In this document: in pieces, positions 1 to 11,403 of the stretch
How the letters are laid out: every line of letters starts with the position of its first letter
How positions within the stretch are numbered: position 1 is the first letter of the stretch
Origin: Atrina japonica
Lineage: Eukaryota; Mollusca; Bivalvia; Pterioida; Pinnidae
Assembly: GCA_030159075.1 (NCBI GenBank)
Contig: BROG01000926.1
Span: 154,455 to 218,454, forward strand
Direction: 5' to 3'
Length of the DNA: 64,000 bases
The notes under the pieces: generated by a model
What the model was told of the DNA's origin: nothing
Database searches by the model: none
The model's input: the letters and a program-made list of their open reading frames with translations, nothing else
Made by a program: the position numbers and the translations under genes

Positions 1-3000
1 CAGTATTGCAGCAATCAAGAATTTTATATAACAATAGTATGGTAGCCCAGATGTTATGTACTGTTGTCACATGAGTGAAATAATTTTGGTGAATTTCAAC
101 ATACATGATTAATATCAAATTATAACATGATGCAGATATTTTTGCAACAGCATTATTTTTTGGGTCTATCTGACCAAATCAAACAAATGCACTTAACATA
201 AAAAATTTCATCTTGAATATAACAATATCTGTACATAATTTTTTACCTGCTTTGACAAATGCAGTCTCATGACACTCAGATAAATTCAGAGTAATTAGTA
301 CTTGAAACCAAAAATTAGTATTAAGCTTAATTAGTAATCAAAGCCAAAAATTAGTAAAAACCAATGCACATCTCCATTAATATACTATAAACGTAATAAC
401 AAAGTTATAATGCTCAAGACCATTGTTTCTGTCAATTAGACTTCATCAGTTGAGCTCCAATTCAAATAGATTTTCTAAAGGGAAAGGGTTATCATACAAG
501 GCCAAATAATAAATCTAAATGCATAGCCAAATCCATCTAAGAGTAACTGTAAAAAGATGACTACCTTAGATTTTGAAGAACAGGATGTAGTTTTTATTTT
601 AAAAAAAAAGACATTGTAGATCATTTCTGAACTTTCGAAATATCTATAAATCTCAGTTTACTATAATTGAGTCATATGACTGATTTTGTCACTTAAGTAA
701 CTTTGTTGTTTTTATCATCTGTGACATTAGACACCTTTACATATGTGGATTGAACGAGAGATAGTTTGACCAAGTAAACACAAACTGTAGCTTTTAATCG
801 ATTAACATTTTATATAAATCACAATCATTACAGGTTTATCAGATACAATATACGGAAATTTGTAGAATCCAATTTGAACAGTCACAATCTCATTTGATTC
901 TTGTCAGTTACTGATTGGTAACATTATGACTGAAAAACTGTAAATCTGTACTGTTGTGATAAGCTTATCTATCCTAATCAGATGAAAAATCATAAGTACT
1001 GTTTACCCTAACCCTTCCTCCATCCTACTTCTACAATATACGAGCTTTTTTGTGTGTGATTTTATCCAATATACTGTTGAACCTAGAAACTAAAATGTCC
1101 ATGGCCTCACATGGTTGAAATTTTTATAGATGTACGACCACTTGCCTCAGTTTAAACTAATCATGTATCAATGTACATACTGATTTCTAGTTTATGATAT
1201 TTGACACTGAGTGTATTCATGAGAATCAAACGTGCATTGATATCACTGGTAGGAAAAGAACAAGTATAAAATATAAATTATACACAAACAATAAGTTTGA
1301 AAAAGTTCAACAGTTTAGTGAGTTGAGAAAATCTCAAGAATTTTTATTTTATCTTTTTTTACCTAGTGTTAAAATACTTTGCTTTGATAACAATGCTTCT
1401 GAAATGATTCTTTAGTATAGATATTACATGCACTGAAATAATTACAGAATTAACATGTTTTCCATGAAAGTGATCTACAAGTACTGGTAGAAGGAACTGC
1501 ATTACAATTTTATTAACAAATAGGAGAAATCAGGATTAATTTGCTTCGTTCATTAAAAATATGAGACGATACAATGGCTCAGAAATCATGTGTATTTAAG
1601 AAATCAATATTTCAGTTTTTGAGGTCCTTTAGATAATACTTCTGTTTCATATTGTTATTGTTTATTTTCCTTGTGGTGTAGTTGTTAAGGATGAAAATGT
1701 TTTTACCCACATAGGCCTTGTAATATTGTTTATACAGTTAGAATTCACGATCCATTCAATTTCATTAAAAAAAAGAATAATTGTACCTCCATGTAAACAA
1801 ATTTGGGTGTGCATTATATGTGGGTGCGCATTATCCATGAAAAAAGGTTTTATTGTCAAAATATGATATATCGTTTGTAAGGGAATCTGGTTAAAGTAAC
1901 AAAACACCTCATTTTTCTGGTTTTTACGTTTGTTTTTCAAGGAGGGGGTACACTATATGTTTAATTTGCAATTCGTCCAAAGTTGAAGAGATTATAACTA
2001 ACAATACTAAATTTGCTAACAAAAAGGTCTCTGATGACCTCTCTGTGTATTCCTTTATCTTGACTAGCATAGCACATTCTCTTTTTCTCTTCAGACCAAG
2101 GGGGTGATTTTGACCATTTTTTGTTTACTGTAACCTTTTTGTGTGTTTTGTGACAGTTTGAGTGTGACAACATTTTAATTGGATGACCAAGTTTGCTATT
2201 TAATGTTTACAGTGGGTGTCTGTTAACACATGAATTTTTCAGCCCAGATGAATCTCATGGCATTATTCAATTTTATGATATCATTTATTCCTGTAGCTTT
2301 GATTTTACCGATCTTAAGCCATTACATTAGGTTCATTTTTCATTTGGAAATTTAGAAGTAATCAATTTATTTGCGGTTTAGAAATTCTTAAAGATAAAGG
2401 ACTCGACACAAAAATTAATCTTCCTTTATTTAGAAAGTTATGTTGTAAATTTTTGGCTAGATATCCAACTCTCTAATTTTTTCGTGACTTTTATAATATG
2501 CATTTGTCTGTAAGACAATTTTTCCATGAATAGCATAAATGTAACTGTTTCATGCACAATACATTTTATTATGATAACAAGGCTTTTTTTTGTAATTTAG
2601 AGTTTAAAATGAAATTCCTTCTGACAAACTGCTGAGTAATAACTTGTCTGTGTATCAAACATTTAAGGGATCTGTGGTTGGGTGATAAAAACATTGCATC
2701 TTGAACCACGACATCTTTTAACTCAACACCTAAGCTGTTTGCCTGTTTTCTTGTGGAAGGACAGTTATCTTTTCTTGGGTACCATTATGAACTTTAAAAA
2801 GTATGGGGGAATTTAGTTGCAAATTTCAATCACTATATCCCCAGTGAAATCGGGGACGGTAGAATTTGTCTGCATTCGTCCTTCTGTCAGCCTGTCCAGT
2901 TAAGGATTTGGTAAAAGTTTTGTAATTGCTCACCATTCATTTAACAATGGTAGGTTGGAGGTCAGAGGTAGGAGACTTGTATTGATGCTTGTTTCCTTTG

Positions 3001-3240
3001 GTTTACAAAGTAGAGTTTATTTGATTTATTTACGGGACTGTACGCTTTCTTTGGCAAGCGGTCAGCAAAAGAAGTGAAAATCACATGTCTCTCTGATAAG
3101 ACTTATAACAATGGTTCAATATTACGGTAGACATTGCAAATCAGAAAATCGCTGTTGCATTGCAATATTCTCATAACATTTTACGTTATCGGTAGGAGAA
3201 AAATCAACAACAGAAACGTTATCTTTCTTTGTTTTGGCTT
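1..3240. other. no supported gene; AT-rich, probably intronic or intergenic
   Basis: No splice-bounded exon with convincing coding content was found. A diverged repeat copy is present at about 400-600 (listed separately), and 2830-3000 resembles a generic interspersed repeat. If the plus-strand gene ending at 6409 has 5' exons nearby, they would be here, but none could be assigned. Confidence 0.5.
400..600 (+). repeat. interspersed repeat family A, copy 1
   Basis: Shares blocks with 9470-9780 (same strand) and with 3270-3480 and 13310-13460 (opposite strand): a TTTCTGTCAATT block near the start, an ATCATACAAG block in the middle, and a CTAAGAGTAAC block near the end. No coding potential and no clear termini. 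Confidence 0.55.
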
Positions 3241-3269
3241 GTACCTAAATATCTTGTTAGTTTCAGTCT

Positions 3270-3480
3270 TATAAAGCTAAGATAGTCATCTTTTTACTCT
3301 TATACGGCTTAGGGAGTATGTTTAGGTTTTTTTTTTCGGAATCTACATTTATTTGACATTGATGAAGTCTTATTGACGATCGTCTTGAGCATTTGTTTAA
3401 CTTTGGTAATATGTTTATAAGATGTACCAAATTAAGTTGGAATTGCACTTGGATAGTCAGTTACTTTCAAATAACCAGTG
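3270..3480 (-). repeat. interspersed repeat family A, inverted copy
   Basis: Reverse-complement similarity to the copies at 400-600 and 9470-9780, including a block matching the CTAAGAGTAA segment near 3296 and the CTCAAGAC segment near 3383. Confidence 0.45.
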
Positions 3481-3576
3481 TTTGTGTAATTCATTAGATT
3501 AAGTTGTTCCCGCAAACAAAGAATTTTAATAAAAATTGCATATACAATGTATGACGTAACTTTCTCTATACATTTA

Positions 3577-4064
3577 TAGGGTTCACACCACCAAGTGCCA
3601 TTTTAGCAAAATGCTAAAAATATTATAAATTGGCTCAAAAATAATGTTTCTGGCGAAATTTTTTGCTCAAATAAAAACATTGGTAATTGTGTGACAATCC
3701 GGGCTAAATCCGTCCTGAGGCAAATATATAAGTAAAGTACAGATGAAAACTAATCCCCTGCCATTTACAAGTAAATTGAGGACTAATTAACCAATTTGAT
3801 AAGTACTGGTGTCAGCATTTGATTGTAAACTCCGTTGGACGCAGGGTTTACCTGGCCACTGTGTGGCGCATGCACAAGTATGCAAATTAACTAGGTGAAA
3901 TAAACAAAATCAATTGGTGGAAGTCATACACATTGACTTCAATGGATTGTTGGCATGATTAAAAGGTGTAAATTGCAAACACTGGTTGTGTTAATTATGA
4001 TGAGGGAGAACAAGTGATACCCTGAGGATACCCAAAGACAGCGATTGTGATTCGTACAGGCAGT

Positions 4065-4107
<43 letters not shown>

Positions 4108-4259
4108 ATGATGAAGAAATGGAATTACAGTTTTAAAATGTTATTAATAGCCTTGGATATTGTTTATTCATTTTGCTCAGTGCAATTTTATTTGGGTAAA
4201 AAATATTCATTTTGCTAATTTTTTTGGCTCATAAATTTGAAATCTTGGTGTGAACCCTG
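3577..4259. mobile_element. terminal-inverted-repeat MITE, possibly hAT-related
   Basis: The left end TAGGGTTCACACC and right end GGTGTGAACCCTG are inverted copies, and similarity continues through a CCAAG block. About 683 bp lie between them without coding capacity, including a (TA)n tract. The CAGGG-type terminus resembles hAT elements, but a clean 8-bp target duplication is not visible, only a shared ATTTA on both flanks. Confidence 0.55.
4073..4105. repeat. (TA)n microsatellite
   Basis: Uninterrupted TA dinucleotides inside the 3577-4259 inverted-repeat element, preceded by a short TG stretch. Confidence 0.95.
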
Positions 4260-4378
4260 ATTTAGTTGTAATTAAAATTTTAACTGTTCTTATTAAAGAA
4301 AAAAAAACATTATTTATTCCCCTATAGTCGTGTTTTATTCTGAAATTGATTAATTTTCAAAAACTTTCATATTGAAAT

Positions 4379-4437
<59 letters not shown>
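4379..4437. repeat. (CT)n microsatellite
   Basis: About 28 uninterrupted CT units on the plus strand. Confidence 0.97.
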
Positions 4438-4439
<2 letters not shown>

Positions 4440-4905
4440 TCATTACTATCTGATACGGTAAATGATAGTTGCAAAAAATATTATTGGTGAAACTGTTGGG
4501 ATGTGGTTAGAATATCGTGTTATATGTCATGGCATACTCTCGCTAGTCAAAAAACGTTTTAATCTATCTTCACTGGTAATGATTGCGATAAAATAATATT
4601 GAAATGAGGATTTCCTTTGCATCAGACTGTGTAGACTATGTCGACAAAAATCGACTGTGAAATAGAAATTATTTTGTTGCCTTTTAAGCTTTAAAAACTA
4701 TTTATTAGGGAATTGTTTGTTTTTGTGGGAGGGAATTTTGGTGATTACAGATAAATTGGTACAGTTTTTGTTTTCATTTTATTTCTTTAGCAGACATTTT
4801 CATTGAAAACTAAATAATTGGGCATAAAAAGAAGAAAAAACAGTGATATTAAAACTTGGTACATTTTTTGTTATTGAGTGCCTTTTTGAATGGGATGGGT
4901 ACTCA

Positions 4906-4915
4906 TATATATATA

Positions 4916-4960
<45 letters not shown>
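4906..4960. repeat. (TA)n microsatellite
   Basis: TA units with one CT interruption near 4918, followed shortly by a G-rich run at about 4985-5000. Confidence 0.95.
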
Positions 4961-4962
<2 letters not shown>

Positions 4963-6257
4963 ATCAGATATTAATGCAAGTGTCGGGGGGGGGGGGCGGG
5001 GAATGCTGCGGGATTCAACAATTACATGTTTGTGAAATTTGTTTTTAGGTCGGCACATATTCGGTTATTTATGTCAAATGACTTTCATTCATTTCGAATT
5101 GAACATAACATTTTCATTATCTATTTTGCATGAACAGTTTAAATACTGGTTTCGCAGAATAATCAGTGTCTCTTGTTTTCCCAATTTTAACTGATGTCGC
5201 ACATGTTTTGCATCTTGATTATATTGTGCATAGCAGAAATATTAAATGATTCATATCTAACGCTTATGATTATTAATCTGTTACATAACTATTCATAGAA
5301 AGTGATCTAAGAAATCAGTATCACCACTGTATTATTTCTAAAAAAAATCAAATTGGTGAAAAGTAAGGTAGTAGCACTGCTTCTTTAAAATAAGAGAACT
5401 AAGTATAAGTTCTAAAATACGTCGAATCCGAGATCCCACTTTCAGTCATGTGTCTTTCTCCACCACGTGATGAAATCAGAATAGGAATTAGCGAAAATTG
5501 TAAAAGGAAGAGGGTTTAGATATACTTTTTTATTTAAAAAATCATTATTGAAACTATTGGAGGAAACATCTTTGCTATTTTACATTTGTATCTCTGAATT
5601 TTTTAAACATCTGATTGTAGTGATGCTTTTCACGATGAAAAGTATCCAGAATTTTGTACACATCATGTGATAAATACCATTTATCTATACTCTCAATATG
5701 GAGTTTGTTCATCCCGGAATCGACGTATTGTTTAAGGACATAATTTATTTTTGTCTTCACAAAGATGTTTTCATGACGATTAATAGCACTAAAAGTCTTT
5801 ATGCATGAACATTTTCTCTGCCCATCATGATTATTCATTGATCATTTTATTGTCTTTTAAATTTTAAAATTTGTTTCCAGGCCTTCTGACAATTATTTTC
5901 TTCACCAACGATGTTTTAGTAACCCTTCTTTCTAAATACTGTTTTTTTTCCCGATTCATCGATAAATTTGATTTTTCGATACTTTTTTCCTTCAATGAAT
6001 CATTACTGCAAGTTCTTTTGTAATGGAATGCAATGCAAATTATTTCTTCGTTTGTTAAAGTATGACAATTCTAACAAAAATATCTATCTACTTACTTGTT
6101 TGTTTCACTTTCCGTTTTGATATAATCTAAAATTTATTTATACTTTATCTGTGATATACAAGGTGTAAACTAGGCTTTCATCATTCTTACCATGAAGATT
6201 ATCATCAACATCTGAAAACAATCATTCAGTTTCGTCATGCGTTGTTATATCTTTCAG

Positions 6258-6409
6258 AAAGTGAAGAGAAGGAAACACAAAGTAAAGAGACTGTCAATTC
6301 CCCATTACTAGAGGAGGAAGACTCAATGGACTCATCCATCGATGAGAAAGAGAGGCCAGAGGAAGGGGCACCTGGCCTCAAAGACGATGGAAACAATGAG
6401 GGAAATTAA
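6258..6409 (+). CDS. terminal coding exon of an unidentified plus-strand gene; acidic C-terminal tail
   Basis: A good acceptor (tatctttcag) opens a frame of 49 whole codons ending in TAA. The peptide is strongly acidic and hydrophilic: it begins SEEKETQSKE, contains SPLLEEEDSMDSS and ends DDGNNEGN. The composition is that of a disordered cytoplasmic tail. The E-rich LL context could act as a dileucine sorting motif, a pattern shared by many membrane proteins. A polyadenylation signal follows 500 bp downstream, supporting a genuine 3' end. Upstream exons were not identified, so protein identity is unknown. Confidence 0.65.
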
Positions 6410-6909
6410 CCATTGTAGTTCATAGTGGCAAAGCTTTATATTCGATGTCCATTAAATACTTGCATTCAAATCAAAGTCATTCATCTGTAAATTGTTTGAC
6501 TACTGAATGTAAATCATTCACAACACAGATATTATGATGAAGTTCATGATTTGGTATTGGTTTTGTCATATAGTATTTCTTATCCCTGCTTATCACACAA
6601 AGAAAGTTCAGAATTCCACAAGTTCTGCTACTTGAAGGTGAAAATAATTGTGTTTTCAAGTTTATGGGAACAAGTTGCTTTTAATGAATGAATTTGCATT
6701 TGGTTTCACATCTTCATTTTACGTGCTAATCAGTCGCGTGGCCGTGCTTATTCATCCCTCGAATCCCTCTGTTGTCAGTAAAGAAGTGCCCCTGGTGCTT
6801 ATACTGTGTTCATTGCAAGTATGAATGGGAAAAGAGTAAATGTTTTTTTTCCATTATCACCATGTATCATTCATATTTTACATACACCTTTCACACATTT
6901 TGTACCATA

Positions 6910-6915
6910 AATAAA
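6910..6915 (+). terminator. polyadenylation signal AATAAA for the gene ending at 6409
   Basis: AATAAA in an AT-rich context about 500 bp after the TAA stop, giving a plausible 3' UTR of roughly 6410-6935. Confidence 0.55.
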
Positions 6916-7254
6916 TTTTATTGAATCTTAAAAGATCTTATCCCGTTGTTCAAGGAAGTGAGTAAATGAAAAGAAAGATGCAAAAATGTGCAAAACAATA
7001 TTTCATTTACAACTGGATTTTTACTTTGACAAGATCATTTCAACATTTTGGTACTCATTGTTATTTCCATGTCCATGAAATGTACAGGGAAGAAATAAAT
7101 GTTGTTATTATAAATCAAACTTTGAGTTTTCTGTTGTCATACATACACACATACAATGAATCTATGCATGTATATTTTTATATATATAAATCTCGGATAC
7201 CAAAGTATAAATCTTCAATAAATACATATGCAAATCTGTTGAACATTTGACAAA

Positions 7255-7440
7255 CGTGGACCTCTGGAAATCCAGAGGTGGGATCAAGTGCATTGGAGGA
7301 GTAAGCGTCTCACACCTACAATGTGTCCACAGTCAAATTTAAATGAAATGTTTGAGGAAGAAATCTACAAATTATTGAAGATACAGATGACTCAACAACC
7401 ACTATCAAACATGATAGTTTAATTGTTTATTAGAAGAACT
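7255..7440 (-). mobile_element. Penelope-like element 3' fragment
   Basis: Carries the same ordered blocks (GGACCTCTGGAAA, GAGGTGGGATCAAG, GGAGGAGTAAGC, CCACAGTCAAATT, CTCAACAACC) as the minus-oriented fragments at 15555-15940 and 24880-25320. The reverse complement of these blocks forms the distal part of the plus-oriented element at 13480-15550, which fixes the identity. Confidence 0.75.
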
Positions 7441-7900
7441 AAGGTATAACACGAATTTTGATAATCATAAATACATGTACACACGTAGCCCACTTTCACA
7501 AGACGACGAGATCCTTCAAAATCATTTGTCCGTATTACACTCCTTCAATGTACCTACAACCTATAGTGATTTTGAGCTACCATATTTATATTGGATACCT
7601 AAACTTCACAAAACCCCATATAAGCTGAGGTACATAGCGGGTTTTACCAAACATTTATCTTTACTCCTTACCAAGATACTGACAACCGTTAAGGAGACAC
7701 TTCAGCAATACTGTACAGTTGCTTATTCCAGAAGCGGTGTAAATCAGATGTGGATATTTAAGAACTGGAGACTATTTTACTTAAAAGATGTGACTTTGAA
7801 ACGGTATAACGACGTAAACATTAAAAACGTGAGTTTCCGACATGGTCTGAGGACTACAATAACGCCCTGTGACCATTTTACAAAGGATTAGGATTTACGA
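7440..7900 (+). mobile_element. Penelope-like element, degraded reverse-transcriptase fragment
   Basis: An open stretch encodes FELPYLYWIPKLHKTPYKLR, then RYIAGFTKHLSLLLTKIL, then CTVAYSRSGVNQMW. This is the N-terminal finger region of Penelope-like reverse transcriptases (the Y-W-x-P-K-L-H-K-x-P block). The same peptide blocks recur in the element at 13480-15550. The catalytic YxDD part is absent and the frame degenerates after about 7780. It abuts an inverted 3' fragment (7255-7440), so the locus is rearranged. Confidence 0.85.
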
Positions 7901-8436
7901 CTTCCTTAAAGTAATTTATATACCGAGTATGTTATTGTTGATAAACAGCCCTGTGTTGTAGGCTACTACGAGCTTGCGCCATCACCATTAAAACATTTAA
8001 TAAAGCCAAAGAGATGACAAGATATGTCTGCTTTTATTATTTAATGTATCAAAAGATTCGAAGAATAAAAAAGGTCCAACTAGAAAAGTGGGTTCCACTG
8101 AGTGCTGTCGTACTAGGTGATCTATTTATGACTTGCAGAAATCTTTATAGCGAAGGATAGTAATGTAAATTATGCTTTCAGTTTCCTTATACTAATTGTG
8201 TGCATGGTACAAAAAAGCCAATGAATTTATTACTATATTCTTGTAGAAATATGTAAATTCTTATTGGTACAACAACAGTAAAATTATTTCTGTCATTTCG
8301 ACCAGAGCCACAGAGAAGGATGTAGTTTAGTTTTGTCATTACCGTTTCACGTCCCGTCGAAATATTTTTCACATATATGAAGACGTCACGGGGTATAAGT
8401 GGCACACATTTTGACGTGAATACTTTGATTGTTGTA

Positions 8437-8645
8437 TTGTTATTTAACGTCCCAATCAACAATCTTGCACTCATATGGAGACGTCACCAAATGCCGGTGA
8501 AGGGCTTCAAATTTTGGCCTATGCTCGGCACTTATGGCCATTGAGCAGTGAGGGCTCTTAACGTGCCAACACCTACTGTGACACGTGACCTCGGTTTATA
8601 CTGTCTCATCCGAAGGACAGGAAAAGTCAGCCGTCTCCGTCGAGG
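8437..8645 (+). repeat. SINE-like interspersed repeat (GGAGACGTCACC family)
   Basis: Shares ordered blocks with 18655-18900, 42601-42697 and 62881-63000: GTTTAAyGTCCCA-like start, CACTCATATGGAGACGTCA, AAATGCCGG, GAAGGGC, and, in the longer copies, TCCGAAGGACAGGAAAAG. Short, non-coding and scattered, like a SINE, but no clear pol III promoter boxes were recognised in this copy. Confidence 0.7.
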
Positions 8646-8652
8646 TTCAATA

Positions 8653-8832
8653 CAGTGAAACCTCGCTATTAAGACCACCTAACTGACTGACTCAAAGTGG
8701 TCTGATTAGTAAGGTTGTCTATTAAGTGAGGTTCTGTACTGATTCAATATTAATGAAGAGACTGGAAATTCATGTTCTTAATTATGAGGTGGTCTCCTAA
8801 GCGAGGTGGTCTTTAGGTGAGGTTCCAATTTA
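8653..8832. mobile_element. pogo/Tigger-like non-autonomous DNA element
   Basis: Begins CAGTGAAACCTCGCTATTAA after a TA and ends in an inverted form (GGTGGTCTTTAGGTGAGGTTCC). Internal CCTCGC and GGTGGTCT blocks repeat in both orientations. The CAGTG-AACCTCG terminus is typical of pogo/Tigger elements. The right end is diverged and the target duplication is unclear. Confidence 0.55.
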
Positions 8833-9141
8833 CATTGAAAGGGTATCCTGCCAGTGTAGCTAGGTCTCTTTATCGTGTCTGTCATGATTTTAAGTCTTCT
8901 ATGCCAAACGTATAGTGAATAAACTGTTGCTACAGTTTTTAGTGCTGGGTATGACCCGATATTGACACTCGAATAGGGAGCATTCCACTTTGGAGTCGTA
9001 CGCTGTTCCGCTAGACCTCAGACAGTCATATACACCTATTGTTTATCATAAATCGCACTTATAACATTGATTCATCCCTTGCATGTTTGGTTCAAAAGCT
9101 TACACAACTGGAATTTGAACAAACACTCATCGAAACGAGAA

Positions 9142-9147
9142 TTTATT
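9142..9147 (-). terminator. polyadenylation signal of the cysteine-rich gene
   Basis: AATAAA on the minus strand about 30 bp after the stop codon at 9177-9179. Confidence 0.55.
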
Positions 9148-9176
9148 CTGAAAAAACAAATACATTTTTTTTTCAA

Positions 9177-9283
9177 TTAAGGACGATTACAGTAGCAATG
9201 TCCTTCCTTACATTCTCTCATCGTGGCCTGTGGACACCCACTCATGTTGCCATATGGACAATCTGCAGTTCTTGAACAAATGT
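9177..9283 (-). CDS. terminal exon of a small cysteine-rich protein, second module
   Basis: A strong acceptor (cccttttttcag) opens 34 whole codons followed by TAA. The peptide starts ICSRTADCPYGN and ends CKEGHCYCNRP. Six cysteines are spaced C-x5-C-x7-C-x7-C-x4-C-x-C. The last four cysteines match the spacing of the upstream exon exactly. Such patterns occur in CS-alpha-beta-like and other disulphide-rich secreted peptides with defence, venom or inhibitor roles; which applies cannot be told from sequence. A polyadenylation signal follows closely. Incoming phase is 1, matching the donor proposed at 10669. Confidence 0.7.
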
Positions 9284-9469
9284 CTGAAAAAAGGGAATCA
9301 TAAATGTTATTGGTCTACAATCACAATTATATGTAATAATATAGATGTAGATGTTATTTACAATTGAATAATTTCACTGGGGTCTTTTAAATGCAAATAA
9401 TATAAACAAAGTACAAAAATTATAGTTTTCAACAACAACAAAGAAAAGAGAAACACCAAAAACAAATTC

Positions 9470-9780
9470 TCAAGTCGAAGATGGTTTCTGTCAATTTTAA
9501 AGACTCCATCTAAAATAAATGTGGATTTCCGAAAAAGAAAAAGTGGTATCATACAAGACCAAAACATGACCTAAATATATTTCCAAATACGTCTAAGAGT
9601 AACCAATGTAAAAAGTGACTATCTTAGCTTTTTGGGATAATAATACCCTCGGGGATTCAAACGGTCCATCAGTAGTGGCAATGACTAAATGGTTGTAAAT
9701 ATTATAAACGTATTTACCAAATAGTTTTGCAATAAATAGAGGTTAAACATGCTTAAGACGACACGCTTTGAAAATGCCAT
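9470..9780 (+). repeat. interspersed repeat family A, copy 2
   Basis: Matches 400-600 in order: GGTTTCTGTCAATTTTA, then ATCATACAAGACC, then CTAAGAGTAACC. It lies in the presumed intron of the cysteine-rich gene. Confidence 0.55.
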
Positions 9781-10439
9781 GGTTGTAAGTTTGACCAAAA
9801 GCCAAGTTGTAAATAAGTACAGTACAACTTATACTTAGAGGTAATGCAGAAGGAATTGGCAACGACTTATTTCGCGTAATCATCTTTTTCGCATATATTC
9901 GCGAATTCGTGTACTCAAGGCTTTAAAGGTGCAGAATACTTCAATTTCGCGAGTTGCAAGCGGAAATATTATACAAATATATAAACATTCATACATGTTT
10001 TCGTAATGAAAAAATTATTTTCAAATTAAGAGTACGTGTATTTTCTATTATTTTCAAAAGTTTTAAACTTCTAAAAAATGAATGCCGTTGGCAACTTTCT
10101 TATTGTAGTAAAATAACGAAAGACAAATGGTGTTGTTGGTACTCATTATGCAAATATTCGCTTTAAATTGAATTCGCGAACGGGCCCACTCTCACGACAT
10201 AAAGGTGATTTACATCCACAAGCTAGTAAGAGGAGAAGTTGCTGAAGACATTTCAATGCATGCCCCGGAGGAGGTTGATGAAGTGATCAAGATTTTCAAT
10301 ATTCAATATAAAAATGTAACCATTTACTGGGTTCAATTTCAATACAAAAAGATCAAGAAGAGACAAGATCTTTAAACGTCAACAGTATTGGGACATTAGT
10401 TAATTCAACTTTACCATTTGTAGATCTATATGCATAGCA

Positions 10440-10530
10440 CACTGGACTTGACTTTATTTTCACAAAAGATATAGGAATATAAGATTTTTTTTATGCTTTT
10501 GTATAGCTCTTATTTGTAATTGATTGTTTT
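10440..10530 (-). mobile_element. partial palindromic MITE (family B)
   Basis: Shares the TTTTCACAAAA, ATAGGAATATA and ATGCTTTTGTATAG blocks with the full copies at 33055-33310 and 40685-40965. Only part of one arm is kept. Confidence 0.45.
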
Positions 10531-10668
10531 GGCAATACCATTATTTAATTTAACTGCCAATACCAAGATTTTAATGTTTACTTTAAAAAGCGATTTTGTC
10601 TCTGGAAACGTAATTATCCCTCAATGTCAAATAATCCCCAAGTATATAATTATGTGATTTATACGCAC

Positions 10669-10773
10669 GGTCAGGACAAGTACACGTCTTTCTCACACAC
10701 TGCTCGTGGTAACCATCAGGGCAGAAGTATCTACACGCATGCACAGCGTCACAAGTTTCCTGACCCACAATTC
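10669..10773 (-). CDS. exon of a small cysteine-rich protein, first module
   Basis: Thirty-four whole codons, phase 1-1, between an acceptor (tttagttgtag) and a donor (GACC/gtgcgt; a second GT four bases on is possible but breaks phase). Contains QETCDAVHACRYFC, then YHEQCVRKTCTC. Cysteines are spaced C-x5-C-x3-C-x7-C-x4-C-x-C, the CxxxC plus CxC layout of CS-alpha-beta folds. The exon has the same coding length as its partner at 9177-9283, suggesting module duplication. Alternatively the frame can be read back to an ATG at 10822, giving a hydrophobic leader that could be a signal peptide without an intron. The leader exon is otherwise unidentified. Confidence 0.62.
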
Positions 10774-11403
10774 CTACAACTAAAGAAAGGCATTGTGAAA
10801 CCGAGTATAATACAATAAACATAAACCTTTCAAACTAATGGTAACTCAGCCAACTCCTTGTATGTGCATTTGTTTTTCAAATAATTTAAATTACAATGTA
10901 AATTTCATAATCAAAATTTTAATTATATCGACATTGCCCATATATATAAAGTATGATTATATTTATTATTGGTTGAAAATTAAAATTATCAATGATTCTT
11001 ATTGAAAACGATCGTGTTGTTTGTTTATTAACTGTATTTGAATACTGGTCAAATCTGTATTGTTAACAGAACCCTTATTTTTCATGTTTCTATGTATGTG
11101 GTAGATTTCCATTCGAGCTCATTGCGCTGTAAAGTAGTAATATTCCAACCCATCAAAATTAATGAATTTCATTTTTCCATAACAATTTCATTTTGTTTTG
11201 GAATTAGATTAATGCTATAGAAGGTTATGAATATTTCGTGTTCATTTGAGACTGGTCGAATAAGAACATCAAGTACTTTTCTAAAATGTTATAATGACGT
11301 TAGTTAACAGAAATTTTTGTGAATAAGGTCCCTAATGTTCATTTTGTGGATGTATCACTTTTATGTCGTGGGATATAAATTTTTGCGTAAAGTAACGAAG
11401 TGT

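Noticed and set aside
1194..1415. Plus-strand frame of 73 codons
   Set aside because: AT-rich composition and no supporting signals; consistent with chance.
9039..9275. Plus-strand frame overlapping the cysteine-rich exon
   Set aside because: Antisense shadow; the minus strand has splice site, stop and polyadenylation signal.
10624..10818. Plus-strand frame overlapping the first cysteine module
   Set aside because: Antisense shadow without splice or homology support.
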